From: Streptomyces sp. Go-475
GTDB lineage: Bacteria; Actinomycetota; Actinomycetes; Streptomycetales; Streptomycetaceae
Assembly: GCF_003330845.1 (NCBI RefSeq)
Contig: NZ_CP026121.1
Location: 5,375,501-5,439,500, forward strand
Reading direction: 5' to 3'
DNA length: 64,000 nt
Shown: positions 44,780 through 53,322 of the stretch, piece after piece
Numbering within the stretch: the first letter of the stretch is position 1
How the letters are laid out: each line of letters opens with the position of its first letter
Position numbers and translations under genes: made by a program
The notes under the pieces: model-generated
What the model was told of the DNA's origin: nothing
Database searches by the model: none
Seen by the model: the letters and a program-made list of their open reading frames with translations, nothing else

Positions 44780-44926
44780 GATCGTCCTCCAGACAGGGCC
44801 GGGACGGACGTCCCGGCAGGGGCCCCGGGACGTGGTCCCGGAATTATTCGCCCTCCGATTCGGTCACTATAGAAGCCGCTGATTGCGCCGACGCACACAG
44901 GGCGCCGACTTACTGAGGATTGAGTC

Positions 44927-45808
44927 TTGACTGACCAGTTGCGACTGATGGCCGTGCACGCCCACCCCGACGACGAGTCGAGCAAGGGCGCGGCGACCAT
45001 GGCGAAGTACGTGTCCGAGGGGGTGGACGTGCTGGTCGTGACCTGCACGGGCGGGGAGCGCGGCTCCATCCTCAACCCGAAGCTGCAGGGCGACAAGTAC
45101 ATCGAGGAACACATCCACGAGGTACGCAAGAAGGAGATGGACGAGGCCCGCGAGATCCTCGGGGTCAAGCAGGAGTGGCTCGGCTTCGTCGACTCGGGCC
45201 TGCCCGAGGGCGACCCGCTGCCGCCGCTGCCGGAGGGCTGCTTCGCCCTGGAGGACGTCGACCACGCCGCCGGTGAGCTGGTGCGGAAGATCCGCTCCTT
45301 CCGTCCCCAGGTGATCACCACCTACGACGAGAACGGCGGCTACCCGCACCCCGACCACATCATGACCCACAAGATCTCGGTGGTGGCGTTCGAGGGGGCG
45401 GCGGACACCGAGAAGTACCCCGAGGCCGAGTACGGCCCCGCCTACCAGCCGCAGAAGCTCTACTACAACCAGGGCTTCAACCGCCCGCGCACCGAGGCCC
45501 TGCACCAGGCGATGCTCGACCGCGGTCTGGAGTCGCCCTACGGGGACTGGCTCAAGCGCTGGGACGAATTCGGGATGAAGGAGCGCACGCTCACCACGCA
45601 CGTCCCCTGCGGCGACTTCTACGAGATCCGCGACAAGGCGCTGATCGCGCACGCCACGCAGATCGACCCCGACGGCGGCTGGTTCAAGGTCCCGATGGAC
45701 ATCCAGAAGGAGGTCTGGCCGACGGAGGAGTACGAGCTGGCGAAGTCCCTCGTCGATACCTCCCTCCCCGAGGACGACCTCTTCGCGGGCGTCCGCGACA
45801 ATGCCTGA
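44927..45808 (+). CDS. mca: mycothiol conjugate amidase
   Basis: The 293-aa zinc amidase cleaves mycothiol S-conjugates into mercapturic acids for export, a detoxification route of actinobacteria. The LmbE/PIG-L-family zinc ligands are in AVHAHPDDESSKGAA and GGYPHPDHIMTHKI. ERGSILNPKL, FEGAADTEKYPEAEYGPAYQ and FNRPRTEALHQAM are Mca-type blocks. The start is TTG 44927 after GAGGATTG; no ATG or GTG would retain MTDQLRLMAVHAHPDD. Its 3' end overlaps the next small gene. Confidence 0.95.
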   Translation: MTDQLRLMAVHAHPDDESSKGAATMAKYVSEGVDVLVVTCTGGERGSILNPKLQGDKYIEEHIHEVRKKEMDEAREILGVKQEWLGFVDSGLPEGDPLPPLPEGCFALEDVDHAAGELVRKIRSFRPQVITTYDENGGYPHPDHIMTHKISVVAFEGAADTEKYPEAEYGPAYQPQKLYYNQGFNRPRTEALHQAMLDRGLESPYGDWLKRWDEFGMKERTLTTHVPCGDFYEIRDKALIAHATQIDPDGGWFKVPMDIQKEVWPTEEYELAKSLVDTSLPEDDLFAGVRDNA

Positions 45809-46103
45809 CATGAGCGCAAGCGCAAGCCTGGCAATGACGCACCTCGTCTCCTTCGCCAAGGAGGTCGACGAGGACAAGGTCACCCCCGGCGTCCTCGGCT
45901 TCATCGTCTTCGCGGCGATGGCCCTGGCGGTGTGGGCCCTGATGAAGTCGATGAGCCGGCACATGAGCAGGGTCGACTTCACCCAGGTCCCGGACCCGGA
46001 GGCCGAGCGGGCGGAGGCGGAACCCGCGGACGCCAAGGCGGCCGGCCAGGGCGAGAAGCAGGACGCGGGGGCGTCCTCCGGCCAGGGCGAGAAGCAGGGC
46101 TGA
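45801..46103 (+). CDS. small membrane protein downstream of mca
   Basis: The product (up to 100 aa) has one membrane span (VLGFIVFAAMALAVWALMKSM), basic RHMSR at its end and an acidic Ala/Glu/Gln tail. The tail contains a repeated GQGEKQ block. ATG 45801 overlaps mca by 8 bases; ATG 45810 and ATG 45834 (MTHLVSFAKEVDEDKVTPG) are equally plausible starts, and the last matches the conserved core. Function is unknown; it is kept with mca in Streptomyces. Confidence 0.75.
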   Translation: MPDMSASASLAMTHLVSFAKEVDEDKVTPGVLGFIVFAAMALAVWALMKSMSRHMSRVDFTQVPDPEAERAEAEPADAKAAGQGEKQDAGASSGQGEKQG

Positions 46104-46181
46104 CCGCCCCTGCCCCGGGTGTGACACCCGTCGGTGGCCCGTCCGCCGCCGACGGGGTGCCCCCTGTGTCTCAGGGCTGCC

Positions 46182-49100
46182 TCAGACCTGCTCCTTCGGC
46201 TCCACCGCCACCCCCATCACCTCCCGCGCGTGCCGGCTCGGCGTCATGCCCAGTCGCCAGGCCTGCCACCCCGCCTCCAGGCTCACGCCGCGTTCCAGCA
46301 GCAGGGCCCAGGCGTCGGCGTACTCGTCGAGTTTGTCGTCGCGCAGGGGGTGGCCGGCGCGGGACAGCTGGGCCAGTTCCTCCTGGGCCACGGCCGTGCC
46401 GACCTCCACGCCGCCCGGTGCCGCGTAGGGCAGGAGGGTGCAGCGCAGGAAGCGGGCCCAGTCCTCGCCCCGGCGGTCGCCGTAGGACGTGAAGAGGCCG
46501 GCGGCCTCGTCGCACAGGGCCAGGGCCTGCTGGGTGCGGGCGTTGCCCGCGTCCACGACCGCCAGTTCCAGGCAGGTCCAGGCCTCGCCATGGGCGACGC
46601 CGATGCGCTGGAAGTCGGCGCGGGCGTCCACCAGGAGCTGGCGGGCGAAGCCGGAGTTGCGCAGCGAGCCCGTCTGGGCCGCCCGCTGGTCGCGGGTCAC
46701 GCGGGCCGAGTGGTGGCGGGCGCAGGCCAGGCCGTAGACGTCCCGCATGCGCGAGAACATCGTGCGTGAGCGTTCCAGTTCGCGGACCGCCTGGTCCAGG
46801 TTGCCCGTCTCCTCCAGGGCCTGACCGAGGTAGTAGAGGGTCCAGGCCTCGCCGCGCGCGTCCTCGTTGTCGCGGTGCCGGGCCGCCGCGCCCCGCAGTT
46901 CCTCCACGGCCGGGGACGCGTCGCCGGCGACCAGCCGGGCGCGGGCCAGCTGCGTCAGGGCCCAGGCCTCCCCGCGGGCGTCGCGGGTGCGGCCGTACAG
47001 GTCGAGGGCCGCGCGCAGCTCGGACTCGGCGCGCGGGACGTCGCCCATGCGCAGACCGAGCTGGCCGAGCTGGAAGTGCGCCCAGGCCTGGCCGTGCACG
47101 GACTCGCCCGCGCGGTGCAGGACCAGCGACTCGGTCAGCAGGTCCAGCGCCTCCGCCAGCCGGGCCCGGTCGCGCTCCACCGCCGCGAGGGCGTGCATCG
47201 TCCACGCCCGGTCCGTGGCCAGCGCGGGCGAGGACTGCAGGGCCAGGGCCTCGCGGAGCTTCGCCGACGCCTCCGTCAGGTTGCCCTGGTGGTGCAGGGT
47301 GATGCCGAGGGAGCACAGGGCGCGCGCGGCACCGGCGTCGTGATGGGCCTCCCGGTAGAGGTCGACGACCGAGGCGAGGGTCGTGCGGGCCTTGTCGAGT
47401 TCGCCGAGCTGCCGGGCCGCGATGCCGGTGCGCCACTGCACCGACCGGACCAGCAGCCCCTCGTCCACCGCCTGGGCGAGTTCGCTGATCTCGCCCAGGC
47501 GGTACAGGTCGCCGCGCAGCAGGCAGTAGTCGCACAGGGCGCCCAGCAGGTTCAGCACCGCCGCCTGGTTCACGCCCTCGGCGTGCCGCAGCGCCGCCGT
47601 GATGAAGCTCGACTCGTCGTCCAGCCAGCGCAGCGCCTCGTCCAGGGAGGTGAAGCCGTACGGGCTGAAGCGGTTGGTGCGGGTCGACATGTTGCCGTCG
47701 ACCATGCGCAGCACGGAGTCGGCCAGCTCGGCGTAGTTCACGATCAGCCGCTCCTGTGCCGCCGTGCGCCCGGCCGGTTCCTCCTCGTCGAGGAGGCGGG
47801 CCTGGGCGAAGGCGCGGACCAGGTCGTGCAGCCGGTAGCGGTTGCCCCGGACGTGGTCGATCAGCCCGGCGCGGGTCAGCGCCTCCAGGTGGCGGGCCGC
47901 CTCCGCCTCGTCGGTGGCCAGCAGCGCGGCGGCCGCGGCGACGCCCAGCGAGGCCCGGCCGGCCAGGGCCAGCCGGCGCAGCAGCCGTCGTACGGTCTCC
48001 GACTGGTCGGTGTAGCGCAGCCACAGGGCGCGCTCGACCGGCTCGACCGGGCCGTACGCGCCGAGGTCCGTGGCCAGGGCACGCGGGGAGCGCGGGCCGA
48101 GGCAGGAGCCGGCGATGCGCAGGGCCAGCGGCAGCCCGCCGCAGAGCTCCCGCACCTGGTCGGCCGACTCGGCGTCGTACGGCCCGGACCGGTCCTGCGC
48201 CGCCGCGCCCAGCAGCTCCTCCGCGCCGGCCGCGTCCAGCGGCTCCACCGACAGCTGGTGCACCCGCGCGGGCAGGCCGCCCAGCTCCAGCGGCTCCCGC
48301 GCGGTCACCAGCACCAGGCTGTCGGAGCGCTCCGGGACCAGGGCGCGGATCTGGCCGGCGTCCGAGGCGTCGTCGAGGACGACCGTGACCGGCAGGCCGG
48401 TCAGATGCTGGTGGTACAGCTCGCTGAGCCGTTTGACCTGCTGGTCGGGGGAGGAGCGCTCGCGGAACAGCAGTTGCTCGCGGGGCGCGCCGAGCCGGTT
48501 GAGCAGGTGCAGCAGGGCGTCGCGGGTGGACAGCGGGTTACCGGCCGGGCCCTCGGCGCGCAGGTCGACGACGCAGGCGCCGCGGAAGTAGTCCTTCAGA
48601 TCGTGCGTGGCGTGCACCGCGAGGGTGGTGCGGCCGCTGCCGGGCGTGCCGTGCAGCACGACCACGGTCGGCTGGGTCTCCGTGCTGGCCCGGGCCGCCT
48701 GCACCCACTGCCGGATCTGCGCCAGCTCCTGCCGCCGCCCGGCGAACGGCCGCGCCGGTTCCGGCAGTTGCGCGAAGGACTGCTCCAGCACGTTGCGCCC
48801 GCGCGCCGCCGCGCTCTTGTCGGCGCCCCGCAGCCGCGGCCCGGTCTTCTTCGGACCGGTGGAGGCGGCGAGCAGCCGCTGCTGGTCCAGGAACGGACGG
48901 ATGCCCCGCACCTCCAGTGCCGTCAGCCACTGCAGCCGCAGCTGCTCCGGTCCGCCCGGCTGGCTCACGGCCCCGGCGCGGTGGTGCGCGGCCGGCAGAT
49001 GGGAGCCGACCACCTTCACGACCGTCGCGGCGGCGCCCACGACACCGACCGCGACGCCCGCGCCGAGCGCCGTGCCGGCGTCCGTGCCGAGGGCCATGTC

Positions 49101-49385
49101 GGCGACGACGGCAGCGACGGCCGCGACCCCGGCCACCAGCAGCGGTGTCCCGGCGCCCTCCCGGGCGTAGCGCTGCCCGAAGGTGAGCTGCCCGGCCGCC
49201 GCCTCGTCCAGGGCGCGCGTGTAGGCCTCGTACTCCTCGGCCGCGCTCTGCGCCATCGAGTCGAGCGCCCCGCGCGCCCTGGCGAGCAGTACCTTTCCGT
49301 CGCTGCGCCCGCCCGAGCGGCGCACCTCCTCCTCCACGGCCCGCACCAACAGCCGCTCGGCCTCCGCCCGATGACTGTCCCGCAT
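46182..49385 (-). CDS. STAND (NB-ARC-like) ATPase with TPR repeats and two N-terminal membrane spans
   Basis: In this 1067-aa protein, residues 82-99 and 106-126 are hydrophobic spans. A P-loop GTPGSGRTTLA lies at about 246-254 and a Walker B-like VVLDDASD near 335. The sensor motif GLPLALRIAGSCLG is typical of NB-ARC regulators. A winged-helix-like segment and about 450 residues of TPR repeats follow. It resembles AfsR/SARP-type STAND proteins but has no N-terminal DNA-binding domain. The spans suggest a membrane-tethered signal switch. ATG 49385 follows GAGGGGGACGTG. The ligand and output are unknown; regulatory and defence roles are both possible. Confidence 0.85.
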   Translation of the reverse strand: MRDSHRAEAERLLVRAVEEEVRRSGGRSDGKVLLARARGALDSMAQSAAEEYEAYTRALDEAAAGQLTFGQRYAREGAGTPLLVAGVAAVAAVVADMALGTDAGTALGAGVAVGVVGAAATVVKVVGSHLPAAHHRAGAVSQPGGPEQLRLQWLTALEVRGIRPFLDQQRLLAASTGPKKTGPRLRGADKSAAARGRNVLEQSFAQLPEPARPFAGRRQELAQIRQWVQAARASTETQPTVVVLHGTPGSGRTTLAVHATHDLKDYFRGACVVDLRAEGPAGNPLSTRDALLHLLNRLGAPREQLLFRERSSPDQQVKRLSELYHQHLTGLPVTVVLDDASDAGQIRALVPERSDSLVLVTAREPLELGGLPARVHQLSVEPLDAAGAEELLGAAAQDRSGPYDAESADQVRELCGGLPLALRIAGSCLGPRSPRALATDLGAYGPVEPVERALWLRYTDQSETVRRLLRRLALAGRASLGVAAAAALLATDEAEAARHLEALTRAGLIDHVRGNRYRLHDLVRAFAQARLLDEEEPAGRTAAQERLIVNYAELADSVLRMVDGNMSTRTNRFSPYGFTSLDEALRWLDDESSFITAALRHAEGVNQAAVLNLLGALCDYCLLRGDLYRLGEISELAQAVDEGLLVRSVQWRTGIAARQLGELDKARTTLASVVDLYREAHHDAGAARALCSLGITLHHQGNLTEASAKLREALALQSSPALATDRAWTMHALAAVERDRARLAEALDLLTESLVLHRAGESVHGQAWAHFQLGQLGLRMGDVPRAESELRAALDLYGRTRDARGEAWALTQLARARLVAGDASPAVEELRGAAARHRDNEDARGEAWTLYYLGQALEETGNLDQAVRELERSRTMFSRMRDVYGLACARHHSARVTRDQRAAQTGSLRNSGFARQLLVDARADFQRIGVAHGEAWTCLELAVVDAGNARTQQALALCDEAAGLFTSYGDRRGEDWARFLRCTLLPYAAPGGVEVGTAVAQEELAQLSRAGHPLRDDKLDEYADAWALLLERGVSLEAGWQAWRLGMTPSRHAREVMGVAVEPKEQV

Positions 49386-49727
49386 GTCACGTCCCCCTCC
49401 GGCGGCAACGGCGATCCTCGGTGGTCCCTCGGTCGTCCCTCGCTCGTTGTCTCGGTCGTGTTCTGGTCAAGTGTGCTGCGGACGGCGCATCGGGGCGAGG
49501 GGGCGTGCCCGGACCGATTGTGTGAAGAGGAGGGCGGGTCGGTCTGCGGCGCGCGCGGGCGGACGTGCGTCCCGCGAGGGGTCCTCGCACCGCGTCTCAC
49601 CGTGCTGCCGGGCCCGCACCCTTCGGGTGGCGAGGGGGAGCACGGTAGATTGGGGGCCGGCCGGCTCTGGCTCAACGGTGTGTCGTGTGCGGTCCGTGAG
49701 TAGATGTCATGACACACAGGGGTACAG
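49386..49727. other. 342-bp divergent promoter region of the STAND and metallopeptidase genes
   Basis: No gene is seen. A palindrome TGTCATGACA lies at 49705-49714, 13 bases before the metallopeptidase GTG, and is followed by CACA. The region probably holds promoters for both divergent genes. Confidence 0.5.
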
Positions 49728-50258
49728 GTGTTCAGCACATTATTCCGGCGCGGTGGGGGAAGGTTCCCGGGCCTGGGCGACGATCGGCGACGGGACGCGG
49801 AGCTGAGATCGCACAGCCGCCGGCTGATACGGGAACTCGCGCCTCCGCTGCCGCTGGGCGTCACCAAGCTGTGCGAGTTGCTGGCCGAGCAGCGCGGTAC
49901 GCCGATCAGACTGCTGGAGTGGGACCTGCCGGCCGACGGCCCCTTCGGGGTCCTGCTCTCCCGCCAGGACGAGGACGTCATCGTCTACCAGGCGAAGACC
50001 ACCAAGGCGCATCAGGAGCACATCATCCTGCACGAGGTCGGGCACATCGTCGCCTACGACCTGTCGGGGGAGCGGCCGGAGCAGCCGCAGTTGCGCAACT
50101 GCTACTCCGACCGGGACGAGAGGGACGCGGAGATCGTCGCGTCCACGCTCATGCACCAGGCGATGGCGGCGCAGCGGCAGGCGCGGCGCCACGGGCTCGA
50201 CGAGCCGTGGCGGCCCTCCGTCTACGGCAGTCTCGTCTTCGAGAACGGGCTCACGTGA
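49728..50258 (+). CDS. ImmA/IrrE-type zinc metallopeptidase with a TTA codon
   Basis: The 176-aa product has the metalloprotease motif HEVGH (residues 102-106) in the ImmA/IrrE (DUF955) fold: LSRQDEDVIVYQAKTT, then IILHEVGHIVAYDLSG, then a downstream acidic DERDAEIVASTLMHQAM. Relatives cleave repressors of the XRE type or activate stress responses. An XRE gene lies 1.1 kb away. Codon 5 is TTA (49740-49742), the rare bldA-dependent leucine codon. Translation may therefore be tied to development. GTG 49728 follows CAGGGG. Confidence 0.88.
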   Translation: MFSTLFRRGGGRFPGLGDDRRRDAELRSHSRRLIRELAPPLPLGVTKLCELLAEQRGTPIRLLEWDLPADGPFGVLLSRQDEDVIVYQAKTTKAHQEHIILHEVGHIVAYDLSGERPEQPQLRNCYSDRDERDAEIVASTLMHQAMAAQRQARRHGLDEPWRPSVYGSLVFENGLT

Positions 50259-50338
50259 ACTCCGGGCCGCCGCCCGGTGCTTCGGCCGGGCGACCGGCCG
50301 AAGGACAAGGCGGCGGCCCTCTGGGGACCAGAAGGTCC

Positions 50339-50474
50339 AGGGAGCCAGAGGCCTGAGGCGCCGGAGCTTCAGGGAGCCAGAGGCCTGAGGAGCCGGAGCT
50401 CCAGGGAGCCAGGGGCCTGAGGAGCCGGAGGTCCAGGGAGCCGGAGGTCCAGGGAGCCGGAGGTCTAGGGGACC
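50339..50474. repeat. tandem array of 32-bp units built from 16-bp halves
   Basis: Three 32-bp units lie at 50339-50370, 50371-50402 and 50403-50434. They are followed by two 16-bp half-units (50435-50450, 50451-50466) and a partial. Each half begins AGGGAGCC; the halves read roughly AGGGAGCCAGAGGCCTG and AGGCGCCGGAGCTTC with variation. The stop codon of the minus-strand quinone oxidoreductase gene (50465-50467) lies at the last unit boundary. Confidence 0.85.
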
Positions 50475-51376
50475 AACACCAGCTTGCCGCGGAAACCGCC
50501 GCGCTCCAGGCGCCGGTGGGCCTCGGCCGCCTCCTCGAAGGGGAGCACGGTGGTCTCCTGGCGCGGGCCGTCCCCCCGGGCCGCGGTCTCGGCCACGTCG
50601 GCCAGGTCGTCCCCGTCCAGTTCCACGCCGATGAGGGTGTACGCCACGTCGGGCCGCACGGCCGGGTCCGGGGCGCTGAACGGGGTGATGGTGAGGAAGG
50701 CGCCCCGCGGGCGCACGGCCTCGAACAGGCCGGGCGCGCCGCCGGCGTCGATGACGATGTCGTAGGCCCCGGCCTCCACCTGCGCGGGGTCGGTGAGCAC
50801 CGCGCCGTCGGCCGGGCACCCGGCCCGCCGCTCCTGCCATGCGGAGCGGTCGGCGGGGCGGACGAGCAGGTCGGTGCGGGCCGACGCCTCGTCGAGCAGG
50901 CGGGCGGCGACGTGCGCGCCGACGCCCCCCTGGGCGCCGATCAGCAGGATCCGCTTGCCTCGGCGGTCCGGGGTCCGGCGCAGCAACTGCACCGCGGTCA
51001 CACCCGCGAGCGGCAGGGCGGCGGCGTCCGTGAGGGCCATGCCCTGCGGCACCCGCGCCACGTACTTCGGGTCGAAGGACACGTACTCGGCCATGCTGCC
51101 CACGCCGGTGCCCAGTTGCGCGGTCATCGCCAGGACGCGGTCACCGGCGCGGAAGCCGGAGCCCGCCGGGGCGTGCGCGACGGTGCCCGCCAGGTCCCAG
51201 CCGAGCACGGCGGGCAGTGAGGTGGGAATCAGGCCCGAACGGGTCGCGAGATCCACCGGGTTGACGGCCGCGGCGGCTGTCCTGATCACCAGGTCTTCCG
51301 CGGGCTCCGGGTCGGGCACCTCCTGGACTTCCAGGACCTCAGGTCCGCCGGTCCGGGTGAGGCGGACGGCCTTCAC
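50465..51376 (-). CDS. zeta-crystallin-like quinone oxidoreductase
   Basis: The 303-aa zinc-free MDR oxidoreductase reads MKAVRLTRTGGPEVLEVQEVPDPEP, AVLGWDLAGTV, and the cofactor loop LLIGAQGGVGAHVAARLLDEA. It lacks catalytic and structural zinc cysteines, as expected of QOR/CAA43093-type enzymes that use NADPH to reduce quinones or enones. GTG 51376 overlaps the TGA of the upstream XRE gene (GTGA), so both are coupled. It may serve the divergent cyclitol genes or be an unrelated detoxification gene. Confidence 0.88.
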   Translation of the reverse strand: MKAVRLTRTGGPEVLEVQEVPDPEPAEDLVIRTAAAAVNPVDLATRSGLIPTSLPAVLGWDLAGTVAHAPAGSGFRAGDRVLAMTAQLGTGVGSMAEYVSFDPKYVARVPQGMALTDAAALPLAGVTAVQLLRRTPDRRGKRILLIGAQGGVGAHVAARLLDEASARTDLLVRPADRSAWQERRAGCPADGAVLTDPAQVEAGAYDIVIDAGGAPGLFEAVRPRGAFLTITPFSAPDPAVRPDVAYTLIGVELDGDDLADVAETAARGDGPRQETTVLPFEEAAEAHRRLERGGFRGKLVLVP

Positions 51377-51852
51377 GCGTCTCCCTCCTCAGGGGACTTC
51401 GCCTCAGGGGAGGACTTCGCGGACTTCTTCGGGTCGTCCAGCACGTCCATGATCGACAGCAGTTGCTCGCGCATGGCCGGGGTGAGCTGGCCGGCGCGCA
51501 TGGCGATGGAGCGCACCTGCCGGTCGGAGAGCGCTTCGGCCCACTCGTCCTTCTCCTCCTGGACGGGGGTGGGCGGGTCCTCCGAGATGAGCGCGCTCAC
51601 CGACACCGGCAGCGTCATCTCCCGGGACTGGAAATACCGCACGATCGCCGAGAGCACGCTGACCGTCGGGTTGGTCTGCGAGCCGTTGCGCAACGCCGTC
51701 AGATAGCTCCGGGAGATCGTGACGTCGTGGCTCGGGTCCTGCGAGATCGCCTGGGCGACTTCGGAGGTTGTCGGTTCACGCAGCCGGCCCACGGCATCAG
51801 CCGTGGCGGCATCCGCGAACCAGGCATTCAGGCGTTCTGCCAGCGTGGCCAT
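51373..51852 (-). CDS. XRE-family regulator divergent from the cyclitol operon
   Basis: The 159-aa product has an N-terminal helix-turn-helix (TSEVAQAISQDPSHDVTISRSYLTALRNGSQTNPTVSVLSAIVRYF) and a C-terminal helical part ending in an acidic Lys/Ser tail. ATG 51852 is chosen with GGAAGG 7 bases upstream; the frame could extend to 51978. Its divergent position makes it the probable regulator of the operon starting at 52087. The C-terminus has QVRSIAMRAGQLTPAMREQLLS, seen in Streptomyces XRE proteins that pair with ImmA peptidases. Confidence 0.8.
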   Translation of the reverse strand: MATLAERLNAWFADAATADAVGRLREPTTSEVAQAISQDPSHDVTISRSYLTALRNGSQTNPTVSVLSAIVRYFQSREMTLPVSVSALISEDPPTPVQEEKDEWAEALSDRQVRSIAMRAGQLTPAMREQLLSIMDVLDDPKKSAKSSPEAKSPEEGDA

Positions 51853-51984
51853 GCGGTCGACCTTCCAGGGGGGTTCCGGCGACTCAGGGTGGCGGCGGTG
51901 AGGCGCGGTGCGGCTCAGCCCGGCGGATGCGCGCTGCGTTTGTCCCCCGTGCGTCGACAGCGTCGTCTCCGTGCCCATCAGCTT

Positions 51985-52086
51985 AGCACGAATGTTACAT
52001 GCGGCGGTTCTGCTGCTACTATATTCGACACAACGCTGCTCAAGAGGTCACCCGTGCAGTGATGTGGCATCGATTTTGGAGGGGAC
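51985..52086. promoter_or_regulatory. divergent control region of the xre-qor pair and the cyclitol operon
   Basis: The sequence is notably AT-rich. It has ATGTTACAT (51992-52000), a 4+1+4 inverted repeat, and CTACTATATTCG about 15 bases further on, which contains a TANNNT-like -10. The SD GGAGGGG precedes the cyclase ATG 52087. The inverted repeat is a candidate operator for the XRE protein encoded next door. Confidence 0.5.
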
Positions 52087-53322
52087 ATGCATAGCGGCAC
52101 TCAGTTCACCCAGGGGCTCCGCCTGGCCATGGACAACGGCCCGGCCTGGACGGTCGAGGCCGTGCGCCAGGTGCGGTACCACGTCGTCAGCTCCGACCAC
52201 CTCTTCTCGCCGGACAACACCACGCTGCTGACGGGCTGCCCGGACGCCCCGCTGCGGGCCGGAGAGCGGCGGCTCGTCGTCATCGACGAGAACGTGGACG
52301 CGCTCTACGGCGCGCGGATCCGCGCGTTCTTCGACCACCACGACATCGCGGTCACGGTGCTCGCCCTGCGCGCCGACGAGACCGTGAAGCAGTTCGACGC
52401 CGTCTCCCGGGTCGTCGACGCCATGAACGACTTCGGGATCGACCGCCGCCGCGAGCCGGTCATCGCCATCGGCGGCGGGGTGCTCACCGACATCGTCGGA
52501 TTCGCGGCGAGCCTCTACCGGCGCGGAACCCCGTACATCCGCATCCCCACGACGCTGATCGGCCTCGTCGACGCGGGAGTCGGCGTCAAGACCGGCGTCA
52601 ACTACGACACCGGGAAGAACCGGCTGGGGACCTACGCGGCCGCCACGGCCACCTTCCTCGACCGCTCGTTCCTGCGCAGCCTGGACCTGCGGCACATCAG
52701 CAACGGCCTGGCCGAGATCCTGAAGATGGCGCTGATCCGCTCCGAGGAACTGTTCGAACTGCTGGAGAGGTCCGGCCCCGAGGTGCGCGCGGACCGCTTC
52801 CAGGGCTCCACCGGCGAACTCGCCCGGGCCGCCGACGCGATCGTCGCCGAGTCCATCCACCTCATGCTCGAAGAGCTGCAGCCCAACCTGTGGGAGTCCG
52901 CGCTGGAGCGCTGCGTGGACTACGGGCACACCTTCAGCCCCACCATCGAGATGCACGCCCTCCCGGAGCTGCTGCACGGCGAGGCCGTCGTGATCGACAT
53001 GGCGCTCACCACGGCGCTGGGTCTCCTGCGCGGCGACGTCGGCCAGGAGCAGGCCGACCGGATCTTCTCCGTCATCCGCGCGCTCGGACTGCCGCTGTGG
53101 AACGACGTGCTGGACGACCCGAGCCTGCTGGAGGCGGCGCTGCGCGACACCGTGCGCCACCGCGACGGCCGGCAGCGGCTGCCGTTGCCGGTCGGCATCG
53201 GACGCCACCGCTTCGTCAACGACGTCGAACCCGCCGAGCTGCGCGCGGCGGCACAGCTGCTGCGCCGCCGTGCCGAGGACATGACGCAGGACGCCCCGGC
53301 CGAGGCCCTGGTGAGCGCATGA
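52087..53322 (+). CDS. sugar phosphate cyclase, probable 2-epi-5-epi-valiolone synthase (EEVS)
   Basis: This 411-aa member of the dehydroquinate synthase superfamily shows the NAD motif AIGGGVLTDIVGFAA, IRIPTTLIGLVDAGVGVKTGVN, and KNRLGTY. The zinc ligands are Glu210 (LAEILKMA), His281 (VDYGHTFSP) and His297 (LLHGEAVVIDM). The KNRLGTY and LEELQPNLWE blocks are those of C7-sugar cyclases, not of aroB enzymes. EEVS cyclises sedoheptulose 7-phosphate, the entry step to acarbose, validamycin and salbostatin. EVS or demethyl-4-deoxygadusol synthase cannot be fully excluded. ATG 52087 follows GGAGGGG. The next start overlaps its stop (ATGA). Confidence 0.9.
   Translation: MHSGTQFTQGLRLAMDNGPAWTVEAVRQVRYHVVSSDHLFSPDNTTLLTGCPDAPLRAGERRLVVIDENVDALYGARIRAFFDHHDIAVTVLALRADETVKQFDAVSRVVDAMNDFGIDRRREPVIAIGGGVLTDIVGFAASLYRRGTPYIRIPTTLIGLVDAGVGVKTGVNYDTGKNRLGTYAAATATFLDRSFLRSLDLRHISNGLAEILKMALIRSEELFELLERSGPEVRADRFQGSTGELARAADAIVAESIHLMLEELQPNLWESALERCVDYGHTFSPTIEMHALPELLHGEAVVIDMALTTALGLLRGDVGQEQADRIFSVIRALGLPLWNDVLDDPSLLEAALRDTVRHRDGRQRLPLPVGIGRHRFVNDVEPAELRAAAQLLRRRAEDMTQDAPAEALVSA

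Noticed and set aside
46875-49703. 942-codon plus-strand frame antisense to the STAND gene
   Set aside because: No domain; the minus-strand frame carries P-loop and TPR motifs.
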